From positions 310,745 to 374,744 of the forward strand of contig JAJPGV010000034.1 in NCBI GenBank assembly GCA_021325635.1: DNA of 64,000 bases, given 5' to 3'. Positions 34,779 through 43,849 of the stretch are shown here, in pieces. The stretch's first letter is position 1; each line of letters starts with the position of its first letter. The notes under the pieces were generated by a model. The model was not told where the DNA came from. It was given only the letters and a program-made list of their open reading frames with translations, and made no database searches. The position numbers and the translations under genes were made by a program. This DNA is from Chloroflexota bacterium (GTDB lineage: Bacteria > Chloroflexota > JAJPGV01).

Positions 34779-36473
34779 TCACAGCACCGCGCGGTCCTTG
34801 TACTCGCCGAAGACCGAGCGCAGGCTATCGCACATCTCACCCACCGTGGCGTAGGCCCGAACAGCCTCGATTGTGGCCGGGCAGATGTTCCGCTCCGGGT
34901 GCAGGGCGTCGTCCTTCAGCCGGCGCAGGGAGCTCTCCACGGCCGCGTTGTCACGTTCGGCTCGCAAGTGGGCTAACCTGGCCGCCTGGCGCTCGGCCAC
35001 GCGGCGGTCCACCGTGAAGGCCTTGACTCGGCTGGGCTCGTCGGTGCGGTACGTATTCACGCCCACCACCGCCTGCTCGCCCCTCTCGATGCGCTGCTGC
35101 TGCTCCCACGCGCCGCGCGCCAGCTCTTGCTGCATGTAGCCGCTCTCGATGCAGGCCACGGCACCGCCCATACCGTTCATCCGCTCGATCAACGCCTCGG
35201 CCTCGGCCTCGATCCGGCTGGTAAGCGCTTCCACGTAGTACGAGCCACCCAGCGGATCGACCGCGTTACACGCACCCGATTCTTCGGCCACGATCTGCTG
35301 CGTCCGCAGCGCGATCGTGACGGCTTCTTCCGAGGGCAGGCCCAGCGCTTCGTCATAGGCCGTGGTGTGCAGCGTCTGGATGCCGCCCAAGGCCGCCGTC
35401 ATGGCTTGCAGGGCCACCCGAATGATGTTGTTCAGCGGCTGCTGCGCGGTGAGCTGGCTGCCAGCGGTGAAGGTATGGAAGTGCAGCTGCTCGGAGGCAG
35501 GGTTGCGGGCGCCATAGCGCCGGCGCATCATCCGCGCCCACATTCGCCTCGCGGCGCGGAACTTGGCCACCTCCTCGAGCATGTCCATGCCGGCCGAGAA
35601 GAACACCCACATGCCAGGCGCGAAGGCGTCGATGGACACGCCCTTAGCCAGGCAGTCCTCGATGTAGGCCTGCGCATTCACGAAGGTGAAGGCGATCTCC
35701 TGCACGGCGCTGGCGCCGGCCTCCCGAATGTGATAGCCGCTGACGCTGATCGGCACCCAATTGGGCAGGTGCTCGGCGCAGTACTGGATCACGTCCGTGC
35801 TGAGCCGCAGGGACGGGCCGGGCGGGTAGATCTGCGTGCCGCGCGAGATGTACTCCTTGAGCACGTCGTTCTGAATGAGCACGCTGTACTCGTTCGCGGG
35901 GACGCCCTGTTTTTCACCCGCCGCGATGTACATCGCCAGCAGGATGTGGCCGATGGCGTTGGCGGTAGTCCGCCACTGCCGCACCTTGGTCATGGGTACC
36001 CCGTCGAGCAGGATCTCCATGTCCTGCAGCGAGGAGATGTTGACGCCGACCTTCCCCACCTCGCCTTCGGCGATCGGCGCGTCGGCGTCATAGCCGATCT
36101 GCGTCGGCAGGTCGAGCGCGATCGACAGTCCTGTCGCCCCCTGTGCGATCAGCTGCTTGTAGCGCGCGTTGGTCTCTTCGGCCGATCCGAAGCCGCCATA
36201 CTGCCCGAACGTCCACAGCTGGGATCGATACATGGAGGCGTCGATGCCGCGCGTGTAGGGATACTCGCCGGGAAAGCCCAGGTCCCGCTCGTAGTCCAGC
36301 GCGGCGATGTCCGCCGGCGTGTACGCGTCGGCCACTTCCAGGCCCGAGGCCGTGCGCACGGGGTCATGGCGCAGCGGCTTGGCCTGCAGGGCCTTGGCCA
36401 ACTTGCCGGCGCGCCACTGCTCCCGCCGGCGCTTGAGCTCCCGAGCCGTGTCCCGTTCGAAGGCTATAGCCAT
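34779..36473 (-). CDS. Methylmalonyl-CoA mutase-type large (substrate-binding) subunit
   Basis: A 564-residue TIM-barrel subunit of a B12-dependent acyl-CoA mutase without its own cobalamin domain. By hand alignment to the Propionibacterium enzyme, the carboxylate-binding Tyr (Tyr92 in FGQYGGFG) and Arg (Arg211 in ISRGTQIYPP) and the catalytic His of SVSGYHIREAGA are kept, pointing to methylmalonyl-CoA or a similar carboxy-acyl-CoA. The RPWTxRQY motif reads QLWTFGQY, so two Arg thought to touch CoA phosphates are changed. It is the last gene of a run with thiolase, CoA-transferase and two SDRs (gap of nine bases after thiolase). MeaB is not in the window. Confidence 0.88.
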   Translation of the reverse strand: MAIAFERDTARELKRRREQWRAGKLAKALQAKPLRHDPVRTASGLEVADAYTPADIAALDYERDLGFPGEYPYTRGIDASMYRSQLWTFGQYGGFGSAEETNARYKQLIAQGATGLSIALDLPTQIGYDADAPIAEGEVGKVGVNISSLQDMEILLDGVPMTKVRQWRTTANAIGHILLAMYIAAGEKQGVPANEYSVLIQNDVLKEYISRGTQIYPPGPSLRLSTDVIQYCAEHLPNWVPISVSGYHIREAGASAVQEIAFTFVNAQAYIEDCLAKGVSIDAFAPGMWVFFSAGMDMLEEVAKFRAARRMWARMMRRRYGARNPASEQLHFHTFTAGSQLTAQQPLNNIIRVALQAMTAALGGIQTLHTTAYDEALGLPSEEAVTIALRTQQIVAEESGACNAVDPLGGSYYVEALTSRIEAEAEALIERMNGMGGAVACIESGYMQQELARGAWEQQQRIERGEQAVVGVNTYRTDEPSRVKAFTVDRRVAERQAARLAHLRAERDNAAVESSLRRLKDDALHPERNICPATIEAVRAYATVGEMCDSLRSVFGEYKDRAVL

Positions 36474-36482
36474 GCCTGTCAG

Positions 36483-37670
36483 CTACTCCACACGCACGAT
36501 GACGCACTCACCCTCGCCGATGCCCCCGCACAGGGCCGCCAAGCCGACGCCCCCGCCCCGCCGGCGCAGCTCGTGCGCCACGGTCAGGACCAGGCGCGCC
36601 GCCGTCGCCCCGGTCGGGTGCCCAAGCGCGATGGCGCCCCCGTTGACGTTGGTGCGGTCCCGCAACCGCCGCAGGCGCTCCTCGTCGCCGCCAGCCAGCA
36701 CCTTGGTGGACACCAGCGGCATGGCCGCGAAGGCTTCGTTGATCTCGAACAGATCCACCTGGTCAACGTTCAGGCCGGCCATGGCCAGCGCCTTCCTGGC
36801 CGCGGCGGCCGGTATCGACGCCAGCTTGTCCGGGTGGCCGGACACCTGACTCCAGCCGGCAATCCGCGCCAGCGGCCTGCAGGACCGGCGCTCGGCCACG
36901 TCCGCGCCCATCAGCACCACCGCGGACGCGCCGCTGTTCAGGCCCGGCGCGTTGCCGGCGGTCACGGTTTTCGAGCCGTAGACCGTGGGCAGCTTGGCCA
37001 GCTTCTCCAGCGTGGTCTCCCGCGGCGACTCGTCGCGGTCGAAGCAGATTGGATCGCCCTTGGGCTGCGGCACCTCCACTCCCACGATCTCGTCGGCGAA
37101 GCGACCGGCTTCCCAGGCCTCCTTCCACAGCTCCTGGCTGCGCAGGGCCCAGGCGTCCTGCTCTTCGCGCCCGATGCCGAATTCCAACGCCTCGTCGGAG
37201 GCCTGCACCGCCCGCGGCTTGCCGGTCATGGGGTCTGCAATGATGAGCTGATCCTTGATCTGTACGTCGCCCAGGCGATGCCCCCAGCGCATGTCGTGCA
37301 CGAAATACGGCACCTTGCTCATGTTCTCGGTGCCGCCGGCCACGGCAATGTTGACGTCGCCGGCCTGGATGCCGCGCCGCGCCATGGTGATGGCCGCCAT
37401 GGACGAGCAGCAGGCGCGGTCAACGCTGTTGGCGCTCGCCGTCTCCGGTATGCCGGCCTTGAGCATGGACTGCCTGGCGATCGAACGATCGCTGCCGGGC
37501 AGGTTGATGCCCATGTCGACCTCATCCACCTCCTCGGGCAGCACAGCGGCACGTCGCACGGCCTCGGCAATCACCACCGCGCCCAGCTCGGGCAGCCAGA
37601 AGTCCTTGAGCGTCCCACCAAAGGCTCCGAACGGTGTTCGCACGCCCGAAGCAACGATCACGTCACGCAT
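36483..37670 (-). CDS. Acetyl-CoA acyltransferase (thiolase)
   Basis: A 395-residue thiolase. The acylated Cys is in SVDRACCSSM, the active-site His are in INEAFA and ALGHPTGATA, and the second catalytic Cys is in LCGGIGEG. Length and motifs fit a degradative or biosynthetic beta-ketothiolase. It begins two bases after the CoA-transferase stop and ends nine bases before the mutase start, so it acts within one acyl-CoA pathway. The acyl chain it cleaves is not known. Confidence 0.9.
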   Translation of the reverse strand: MRDVIVASGVRTPFGAFGGTLKDFWLPELGAVVIAEAVRRAAVLPEEVDEVDMGINLPGSDRSIARQSMLKAGIPETASANSVDRACCSSMAAITMARRGIQAGDVNIAVAGGTENMSKVPYFVHDMRWGHRLGDVQIKDQLIIADPMTGKPRAVQASDEALEFGIGREEQDAWALRSQELWKEAWEAGRFADEIVGVEVPQPKGDPICFDRDESPRETTLEKLAKLPTVYGSKTVTAGNAPGLNSGASAVVLMGADVAERRSCRPLARIAGWSQVSGHPDKLASIPAAAARKALAMAGLNVDQVDLFEINEAFAAMPLVSTKVLAGGDEERLRRLRDRTNVNGGAIALGHPTGATAARLVLTVAHELRRRGGGVGLAALCGGIGEGECVIVRVE

Positions 37671-37672
37671 TG

Positions 37673-38878
37673 CTAAATCACCTCAGCCTGCCGCAGCGCG
37701 GCGATTCGATCGCGGGTGTAACCCAGCGAGCTCAGCACCGCATCCGTGTGCTCGCCCAGCTGCGGCGCGGGACACATCGCCGCGACGGAGCCAGACAGGC
37801 GCGGAACGGATCCGGCCATGCGGTAGCTGCCGATGATGGGATCCTCGATCTCCGGCAGCATCTCGCGGGCGAGCAGATGCGGGTCAGCGAACAGCTCCGC
37901 GGCGTTCTGCACTGGGCCGACCGGCAGCCCCTGCGCCAGCAGCGCCTCCGTCGCCTCGGCCTTGGAGCGCCGGCCGAACCACGCCTCGGCCAAGGGCTGC
38001 CAGCGGTCGCGGTGCTCACAGCGCCCCGGCCCCGACTGAATATCGGGATCGTCCAGCAGCTCTTGGTGGCCGATGGCCTGGCAGAACTTCTTCCAGTCCG
38101 CCTCGATGGCGCAGATCAAGGCCACGTAGCCGTCGCGGCAGCGAAACGGACCCCAGGGGGCGATGAAGCGCTCCACCCCGCGAATGGTCGACTTGCCGGT
38201 GAGCGAATACGCCATGACCGAACGCTCGGACAGCGCCACCATGGCGTCGAACATCGAGACGTCCAGGTACTGGCCCTGCCCTGTCATGGCGCGCTGGAAC
38301 AGCGCCAGCATGGTGGCGAACGCGGCCCACAAACCGCTCACGGAATCGCCCAGACTGACGCCGAGCCATGTCGGAGGCCCATCCGGGTCCTGCCCGCAGG
38401 TCTCCATGAGCCCGCCCATAGCCTGGGCGATGATGTCGTACGCCGGACGGTCGCTGTAGGGGCCGTGATAGCGCGGGTCCGTACCGAAGCCGCTCACGCT
38501 GGTGTAGACGAGCCGCGGGTTCAGCTCCTCGAGGACCGTGTAGCCGATGCCCAGCCGGTCGGCCAGGCCAGGCTTGAAGTTTTCCACCACGACGTCCGCG
38601 GTCTTGACCAGGTCCTTGTAGACCTCCTGGCCCTGCGGCTTGGTCATATCGAGCGTGATCGAGCGCTTGTTGCGGTTGAAGCGCAGGTAGTAGCCGGAGT
38701 TCCGCACGCCCTGCTGGTTGGTCTTGAGCGGCGCCATCTCGCGTGCGGGATCACCCTTGCCGGGCCGTTCGATCTTGATCACCTCAGCGCCCTGGTCGGC
38801 CAGCAGCATCGTGCAATAGGGCCCGGCGATCTGCTGCTCGAAGCCAACCACGCGAACGCCGTCCAATGGCCTAGGCAC
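37673..38878 (-). CDS. CaiB/BaiF family (type III) CoA-transferase
   Basis: A 401-residue class III CoA-transferase. Landmarks are VVGFEQQIAGPYCTMLLADQ near the start, the glycine loop, and the catalytic Asp in GQYLDVSMFDAMVAL. It moves CoA between acyl-CoAs and carboxylic acids, as in carnitine, oxalate, bile acid and (benzyl)succinate metabolism. Here it would activate the acid that enters the following SDR, thiolase and mutase steps (inference from gene order). The gap to the thiolase gene is two bases. Confidence 0.9.
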   Translation of the reverse strand: MPRPLDGVRVVGFEQQIAGPYCTMLLADQGAEVIKIERPGKGDPAREMAPLKTNQQGVRNSGYYLRFNRNKRSITLDMTKPQGQEVYKDLVKTADVVVENFKPGLADRLGIGYTVLEELNPRLVYTSVSGFGTDPRYHGPYSDRPAYDIIAQAMGGLMETCGQDPDGPPTWLGVSLGDSVSGLWAAFATMLALFQRAMTGQGQYLDVSMFDAMVALSERSVMAYSLTGKSTIRGVERFIAPWGPFRCRDGYVALICAIEADWKKFCQAIGHQELLDDPDIQSGPGRCEHRDRWQPLAEAWFGRRSKAEATEALLAQGLPVGPVQNAAELFADPHLLAREMLPEIEDPIIGSYRMAGSVPRLSGSVAAMCPAPQLGEHTDAVLSSLGYTRDRIAALRQAEVI

Positions 38879-38940
38879 GGAACGGCTCCCAGCTCTGCGA
38901 CGTCACCTGTCTGTCCCCTCCATCGACGTGTTGTCCTGCC

Positions 38941-39705
38941 TCAGGCAGGCGGATCCGGCCGTGCGAAGATGCTTTTGCCGCCGCACACGTACAGCGTCTG
39001 GCCGGTGACGTAGGCGGCCTCGTCGGAGGCAAAGAAGAGCGTTGCCCAGGCGATGTCCTCGGGCTTGCCGAAGCTGCCCGTCGGCTGAGCCTTGAGCAAG
39101 CGCTCGACGACCTCGGGCGGGTTTTCCTTGTACGTCAGCTGCGTCTCGATCTGCCCCGGCGCGACGCAGTTGGCGGTGATGCCGCGACCGCCGAGCTCGA
39201 TGGCCAGGGTCCGCGTCAGGCTGACCACGCCCCCTTTGGAGGCGGCGTAATTGGTCTGCCCGTACCAGCCCAGCCAGGCGCGCGAGGCAATGTTGACGAT
39301 GCGGCCGTAGCGCTGCTCGCGCATCACCCTGGCGGCCGCCTGCGAGCACAGGAACACACCCTTGAGGTTCACGTTCAGGACGGCATCCCAGTCGGCCTCG
39401 GTGAGGCGCTGCAGGGCGGCGTTGCGGCCAATGCCGGCGTTGTTCACCAGGACGTCCAGCCGGCCGTACGTATCGACCGCCTGGCGCACCATGCGCTCGG
39501 CCTGCTCCGGCTGGGCTACGCTGCCCGATACCGCCAGCGCCTTCCCGCCAGCACGGACGATGTCCTCACTCACCCGGCAAGCCGACTCCGCAGCTACGTC
39601 GTTGACCACGACGGCGGCCCCATGCTCGGCCAGCGTTCGCGCAATGCATTCGCCGATGCCGCTGCCGGCGCCGGTGACAGCGGCAACCCGACCTTCGATA
39701 CCCAC
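38941..39705 (-). CDS. Short-chain dehydrogenase/reductase, catalytic-looking member of a pair
   Basis: A 254-residue classical SDR. The cofactor motif TGAGSGIG (11-18), NNAG (88-91) and the catalytic Tyr153-Lys157 (YAASK) are all present. It oxidises or reduces a hydroxyl/keto group, probably on an acyl-CoA given its neighbours. The GTG at 39705 follows AGGCGG by four bases and lies eight bases after the preceding stop. The preceding gene is a close paralogue (both share SRAWLG and ITGQTLYVCGGKS) that has lost its catalytic residues, so the pair may form a mixed oligomer. Confidence 0.87.
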   Translation of the reverse strand: MGIEGRVAAVTGAGSGIGECIARTLAEHGAAVVVNDVAAESACRVSEDIVRAGGKALAVSGSVAQPEQAERMVRQAVDTYGRLDVLVNNAGIGRNAALQRLTEADWDAVLNVNLKGVFLCSQAAARVMREQRYGRIVNIASRAWLGWYGQTNYAASKGGVVSLTRTLAIELGGRGITANCVAPGQIETQLTYKENPPEVVERLLKAQPTGSFGKPEDIAWATLFFASDEAAYVTGQTLYVCGGKSIFARPDPPA

Positions 39706-39713
39706 GCGGCCGC

Positions 39714-40472
39714 CTATGCCGTCAGCGACGACAAGGCGCTCTTGCCGCCGCATACGTACAACGTCTGGCCGGTGATGTAGCGCGACTCATCCGCCGCGAA
39801 GAACAGCACCGCCTGGCCAACTTCTTCAGGCGCGCCCGGCCTGCGCACGGGCTGCAGCCGTAGCAGGTCCTCGACTTCGTCCGGCGGCAAACGCCGCAGA
39901 TCCTCTGTGTCGACGACGCCGGGCGCCACGCAGTTGACGGTGATGCCGTCCCGCACCAGCTCCCAGGCCAGGACGCGCGTCAGCCCGACGAGCCCGGCCT
40001 CGGCCGCCGCGAAAGCGGCGCCTGTCTCTCCTCCCAACCACGCCCTGCTGGACAGGTGCACGATACGCCCATAGCCGGCCGGCTGCATCACGCGCGCCGC
40101 GGCTCGAGACAGCTGCAGCGGTCCCAGCAAGTTCGCTTCGACGATGCGCTCGACGTCAGCGCTCTCCGTGCGCGCCAACGGCCGCCCGCAGTGCCGCTCC
40201 CAGGCGCTCACGGCGATATCGATTCGCCCAAAGGCATCGAGGGCCGTCTGCATCAGCTCCTCGGTGCCGGCAGCATCGCCGGGGACCATCCTCACGGCCG
40301 GCGCATTGGCTCGATCGCGGCTGCGAAGCTCATCACTCAGTGAACGCAGGCGGGACGGCTCCTCTCCGCCCACGACAACCTCCGCACCTGCCTGTGCCAG
40401 GCATCGCGCGATGGCCTCGCTCACGACGCCGCCCACTCCGCCAATGACGGCCACCCGACCTGCCACGCTCAC
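39714..40472 (-). CDS. Catalytically degenerate SDR paralogue
   Basis: A 252-residue protein with an SDR fold but broken motifs. The cofactor loop reads GGVGGVVS in place of T-G-x-x-x-G-x-G, the NNAG motif is missing (VSAWERH), and the active-site Tyr and Lys are Phe154 and Glu158. The C-terminal half, including ITGQTLYVCGGKSAL, is still very close to the active neighbour encoded eight bases downstream. The open frame and domain layout are intact, so it is likely an inactive partner subunit, as BbsC is to BbsD in anaerobic toluene breakdown (analogy, inference). Confidence 0.82.
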   Translation of the reverse strand: MSVAGRVAVIGGVGGVVSEAIARCLAQAGAEVVVGGEEPSRLRSLSDELRSRDRANAPAVRMVPGDAAGTEELMQTALDAFGRIDIAVSAWERHCGRPLARTESADVERIVEANLLGPLQLSRAAARVMQPAGYGRIVHLSSRAWLGGETGAAFAAAEAGLVGLTRVLAWELVRDGITVNCVAPGVVDTEDLRRLPPDEVEDLLRLQPVRRPGAPEEVGQAVLFFAADESRYITGQTLYVCGGKSALSSLTA

Positions 40473-40585
40473 GGACGGCGTTCCTGGCGTTCATCTGTGC
40501 CCGGTTGTTGCATCCTACGCACACCATGGCCCGAGGTCCGTGAACATCTCATAAACAGCAGCGGAAGCCGGGCACAACGAGCCGC

Positions 40586-41554
40586 TCAGCGCGCTCCGCT
40601 CGGCATCGGGGCCGCGGCCGGCGCCGCGCCACTCAGCAAAGGACCCATGAGGTCCAGGAAGTTCCGGCCGAGGATGCGCTCTTTGGCGCCGGGCCGCCAC
40701 GTCTCGACGCGGTTTTCCGGCGGGTAGAACCAGCTGCCGAGGGCGGCGAAGCCCTCCAGCCAGGCCTTGGGACCGACGTACGGATAGTCGCTGCCAAACA
40801 GGAACTTGCGGCTCAACGCGCCGATGTTGGCGTAGTGCCACAGCACCGGCGGCAGGAAGCGCGGCAGGTTCCCCGACAGGTCCACGTAGACGTGCCGGTG
40901 GCGCCACATGACGGCGATGAGCTCTTCGGTCCAGGGCCAGCCGCCATGCGCCATGATGATGCGCAGCTCCGGGAAATCCAGCGCCACCTGGTCCACGTGG
41001 ATCGGGCGGCTCGGCTCGATCGGCACGTGGTGCAGCCAGCAGGTGCCGGAGTGCAGCAGCAGCGGTACGCCATGCGCCTGACAGATCTCGTACAGCGGAT
41101 AGGCCAGCTCGCGGTCGCACGGCGCGAAGTCCTGGTACGACGGGTGCAGCTTCAGGCCGATGGCGCCGTCCTCACGCAGTGTGCGCTCCAGCTCGTAGGC
41201 TGCCGCCTTACCGGCGTGAGGGTCCACCGAGGCGAAGAACCGCAGCCGCGGCGCGTAGGGTCGCAGCCTGTCCGCCAGCAGCTCATTGGGCAGCGGGCGC
41301 GCCCAGCGAGCCGACTGGACATTGACCACGATCGCCCCGGTAACCCCGGCCTCGTCCAGGTGCCCCACGGTCTGATCGAGCGAGATCGGACGCAGCGCAT
41401 CGCCGGCGAAGTGCGCCGAGCCGGAATGCTTCAGCGCCTCAGAGAGCCCCGTGAATGGCGGCCCTAGTCCGCCGATGACTTCCTCGAAATAGGGATGCAC
41501 GTGCATGTCCCAGACGTCTACCCCGGGCCAGGCCTCTTGTGCTCGCATCTCCAT
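40586..41554 (-). CDS. Amidohydrolase 2-family metal-dependent hydrolase/decarboxylase
   Basis: A 322-residue TIM-barrel protein. Metal ligands fit the amidohydrolase_2 group: H-x-H in WDMHVHP, Lys/His in GLKLHPS, His in LLLHSGTC, His in IMAHGGWPW and Asp in FGSDYP. The group includes decarboxylases of aromatic acids and ring-cleavage hydrolases. It sits between an ABC exporter and the SDR/CoA-transferase run on the same strand. A CATAAACG motif lies 31 bases before the start and recurs ahead of the regulator operon near 63.5 kb. Confidence 0.82.
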   Translation of the reverse strand: MEMRAQEAWPGVDVWDMHVHPYFEEVIGGLGPPFTGLSEALKHSGSAHFAGDALRPISLDQTVGHLDEAGVTGAIVVNVQSARWARPLPNELLADRLRPYAPRLRFFASVDPHAGKAAAYELERTLREDGAIGLKLHPSYQDFAPCDRELAYPLYEICQAHGVPLLLHSGTCWLHHVPIEPSRPIHVDQVALDFPELRIIMAHGGWPWTEELIAVMWRHRHVYVDLSGNLPRFLPPVLWHYANIGALSRKFLFGSDYPYVGPKAWLEGFAALGSWFYPPENRVETWRPGAKERILGRNFLDLMGPLLSGAAPAAAPMPSGAR

Positions 41555-41619
41555 TCGAGCTTCGAGGCGCGCCCATCAACGGCGCATAAACGACCGGTAA
41601 TCAGCCGCTCAACAGACCT

Positions 41620-42408
41620 TCACTCCTCGTTCCTGGCGAACTGACCGGTTTGGCGGGCACGGCGATACATGAAGGCGTAGAAGGCGGTGCAGACGGCGAA
41701 GTAGAGGACGTTCTCCAAACCGGCCAGGCCCATGTAGTCCCAGCGAATGGCCGGATGCGCCAAGCTGTCGCGAGCAGCCTCGAACACATAGGTGGTGGGG
41801 AAGGCCCGCGCAACGGCCTGCAGGGTTGGGGGTAGGATGGCGAGCGGATAGTACGCCGCGGACAGCGGCTGGAACAGGAAGACGAGACCCCAGGCCAGCG
41901 CCTGGATGCGGGTTCCCAAGCGCAGGATGATGCCCAGCACCAGCAGCCCGATCGACCAGGCGAAGACCAACAGGTTCAGGAACAGCAGCGCCAGGTTCCC
42001 CAGCCCGATGGCGAACATATTGAAGCCAAAGGCCAGGGCGGCGACGCCAGCGACGATCAGGAACACCAGCACCGCCTTGGCGGTGGCCGAGACCATCTGC
42101 GCGACGACGTATTCGACCATCGACAGCGGGGTGATGAACATGTTGCAGAAGTTGCGCGACCAGATGTTCCACAGCGCACCCAGGGACATCGAATACTGCG
42201 CTATGCGGATGACTTCCCATAGCAGCGTCCCCAGGAACAGGTAGCGCGCCACGCTGGAGTCGATCACGGTGGACAGAAACCTGGTGATGAAGCCGAACAC
42301 CACGATGGTCATCACCGAGAACCAGGGCAGGTCGACGATCACCTCGACCGAGCGGGCGGTGATGAACACCTCCTGCAGGGCAACCGCCCAGATGCGTCTA
42401 AGCGACAT
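41620..42408 (-). CDS. ABC-2 type exporter permease
   Basis: A 262-residue six-helix ABC-2 permease (NodJ/YadH-like): TARSVEVIVDLPWFSVMTIV at the N-terminus, then LLWEVIRIAQYSM, YVVAQMVSATAKAV and an LFQPLSAAYYPLAILPP stretch before the last loop. The ATG at 42408 is preferred over the one at 42426 because AGAGGTGG lies five bases before it; the start overlaps the ATPase stop by 11 bases. It forms an exporter with the upstream ATPase; the cargo is unknown. Confidence 0.87.
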   Translation of the reverse strand: MSLRRIWAVALQEVFITARSVEVIVDLPWFSVMTIVVFGFITRFLSTVIDSSVARYLFLGTLLWEVIRIAQYSMSLGALWNIWSRNFCNMFITPLSMVEYVVAQMVSATAKAVLVFLIVAGVAALAFGFNMFAIGLGNLALLFLNLLVFAWSIGLLVLGIILRLGTRIQALAWGLVFLFQPLSAAYYPLAILPPTLQAVARAFPTTYVFEAARDSLAHPAIRWDYMGLAGLENVLYFAVCTAFYAFMYRRARQTGQFARNEE

Positions 42409-43327
42409 GGCTGCCACCTCTGGCAATGCGCAGGAACAGGTCCTCCAACGTCCCCTTCTTGACGTCGATGTCCAGGATCTCCACCCCCGCGTTGCCGATG
42501 GCGAAGATGGCCCGCGGAACGAGGCGGTCTTCGGTGGTGATCAGCGCTACGTTGTGGTCGAGCTCGACGTGCTCGAACTCTGGCTGCAGCGCCGCTCCGA
42601 CGATGCGAGGATCGCCGGCGAAGGTGACGCGCAGCTGGGTCCGAACCACGTCCTTGGTCAGCTCGGCCGGTGTGCCGCGAGCGACGATGCGTCCGTGGTC
42701 GAGAAAGATGACCTCGTCGCAGATCCGGGTGACCTCATCCATCTCGTGGCTGGTGTACACGATGGACAGCTCACGCGACTCGCGCAACGACTCGATAAGC
42801 GAGAGCGTGCGGTCGGCGATATCGGGATCGAGCGAGGCTGTGGGCTCATCCATGAGCACGATCTCGGGATCGTTGAGTAGCGCCTTGACTAAGTTGACCC
42901 GTGTCTTCTGACCTGCCGACAGCGTGATGAAGCGCTGGCCCAGCAGATCTTCGATGCCGAAATAGCCCACCAGCTCGCGGATCTTGCGCTCGGGCCGGCG
43001 CAGGCCATAGAGGTGCGCATAGACGATGAGGTTCTCCCACACAGTGATGCGGCCCTGCAGCGTGTTGAAGGCGGAGGCGAAATTCAATCGCTGCAGGCAG
43101 TATTCGCGATGCTGGTGCAGATCCTTGCCGAAATAGCTGATGCTGCCGGCGTCGGGCAGGGTAACGCCGACGAGCATGTGGATGGTGGTCGTCTTCCCGG
43201 CGCCATTCGGCCCCAGCAAGCCCACGATCCTGCCCTTGGGCACACTGAATGAGATGCCGTCGACCGCGCGGAAGGCGCCGTACAGCTTGGTGAGGTTATG
43301 GACTTCGAGAACAGCTTGGTCAGACAT
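42398..43327 (-). CDS. ABC transporter ATPase of an exporter
   Basis: A 309-residue ABC ATPase with Walker A GPNGAGKTTT, signature LSAGQKTR, Walker B IVLMDEPTASLDPD and the switch His in VYTSHEMDEV. The C-terminal extension with VEILDIDVKKGTLEDLFLR matches the NodI/DrrA group. It pairs with the ABC-2 permease encoded by the overlapping gene. It is the first gene of the minus-strand run ending with the mutase subunit, though gaps of 65 and 113 bases further on make separate units possible. Confidence 0.9.
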   Translation of the reverse strand: MSDQAVLEVHNLTKLYGAFRAVDGISFSVPKGRIVGLLGPNGAGKTTTIHMLVGVTLPDAGSISYFGKDLHQHREYCLQRLNFASAFNTLQGRITVWENLIVYAHLYGLRRPERKIRELVGYFGIEDLLGQRFITLSAGQKTRVNLVKALLNDPEIVLMDEPTASLDPDIADRTLSLIESLRESRELSIVYTSHEMDEVTRICDEVIFLDHGRIVARGTPAELTKDVVRTQLRVTFAGDPRIVGAALQPEFEHVELDHNVALITTEDRLVPRAIFAIGNAGVEILDIDVKKGTLEDLFLRIARGGSHVA

Positions 43328-43849
43328 GTTGAGATTGGGCCTTCAGGTGGAATGAAACGAGGCGAACGCGGCCGACGCGACCAGGGAGTCGCCGCATACG
43401 ACGAGCCCTGGCCGCCGGTTCAGCCGGCGGGCGGCGTGATCAGCCGATCAATCTCATCAGTCGGCTAAGTCTAGCTCGGCCCGGTAGCACCCGCCACGCC
43501 GGCTGGCCAGGCCAAGCGGCATGCGTACATGCCGCCGATCAGCCGCGATGGTCCGCATACGAGCAATGCCAGGCTTTGCCAAGCGGCTGTAAGGGACAAC
43601 CAGGCCGCACATAGCGATCTCGAGAAAAGTGTGACCTAGGTGACTGACCGATGCAGACCGTCACCACCGTCCTGGCGGTTGACGAGCCTACGCCAGCCCG
43701 CTATATGTAGGACACGGCGCTCGCTCGGGAGATGAGTCCGCGATTCGTTCCCAGGATCTACTGAATAGCTGGCGAGACCATGCTTGCATCGTGGAACCCG
43801 ACAAGACCCCCGCTGAGCTCGGCTTAGCGTCTGTGGTGGGCCCACTGCA
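43328..43849. other. 522-base stretch without a gene
   Basis: No convincing coding frame was found. It contains a 7-bp stem, CCGCCGG (43412-43418) and CCGGCGG (43424-43430), and further short GC-rich repeats. It forms the boundary between the exporter operon and the accessory region to the right. Confidence 0.5.

Noticed and set aside
34779-36473. Loss of the substrate-contacting Tyr in the mutase large subunit
   Set aside because: A first alignment placed Asp78 at the Tyr position. Realigning on the WTxxQY motif shows Tyr92 is the equivalent and is kept.
35127-37676. A very long plus-strand open frame (849 codons) across the mutase and thiolase genes
   Set aside because: It is antisense to two clear enzyme genes. 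Its Arg/His/Gly-rich composition is typical of the mirror frame of GC-rich coding DNA.
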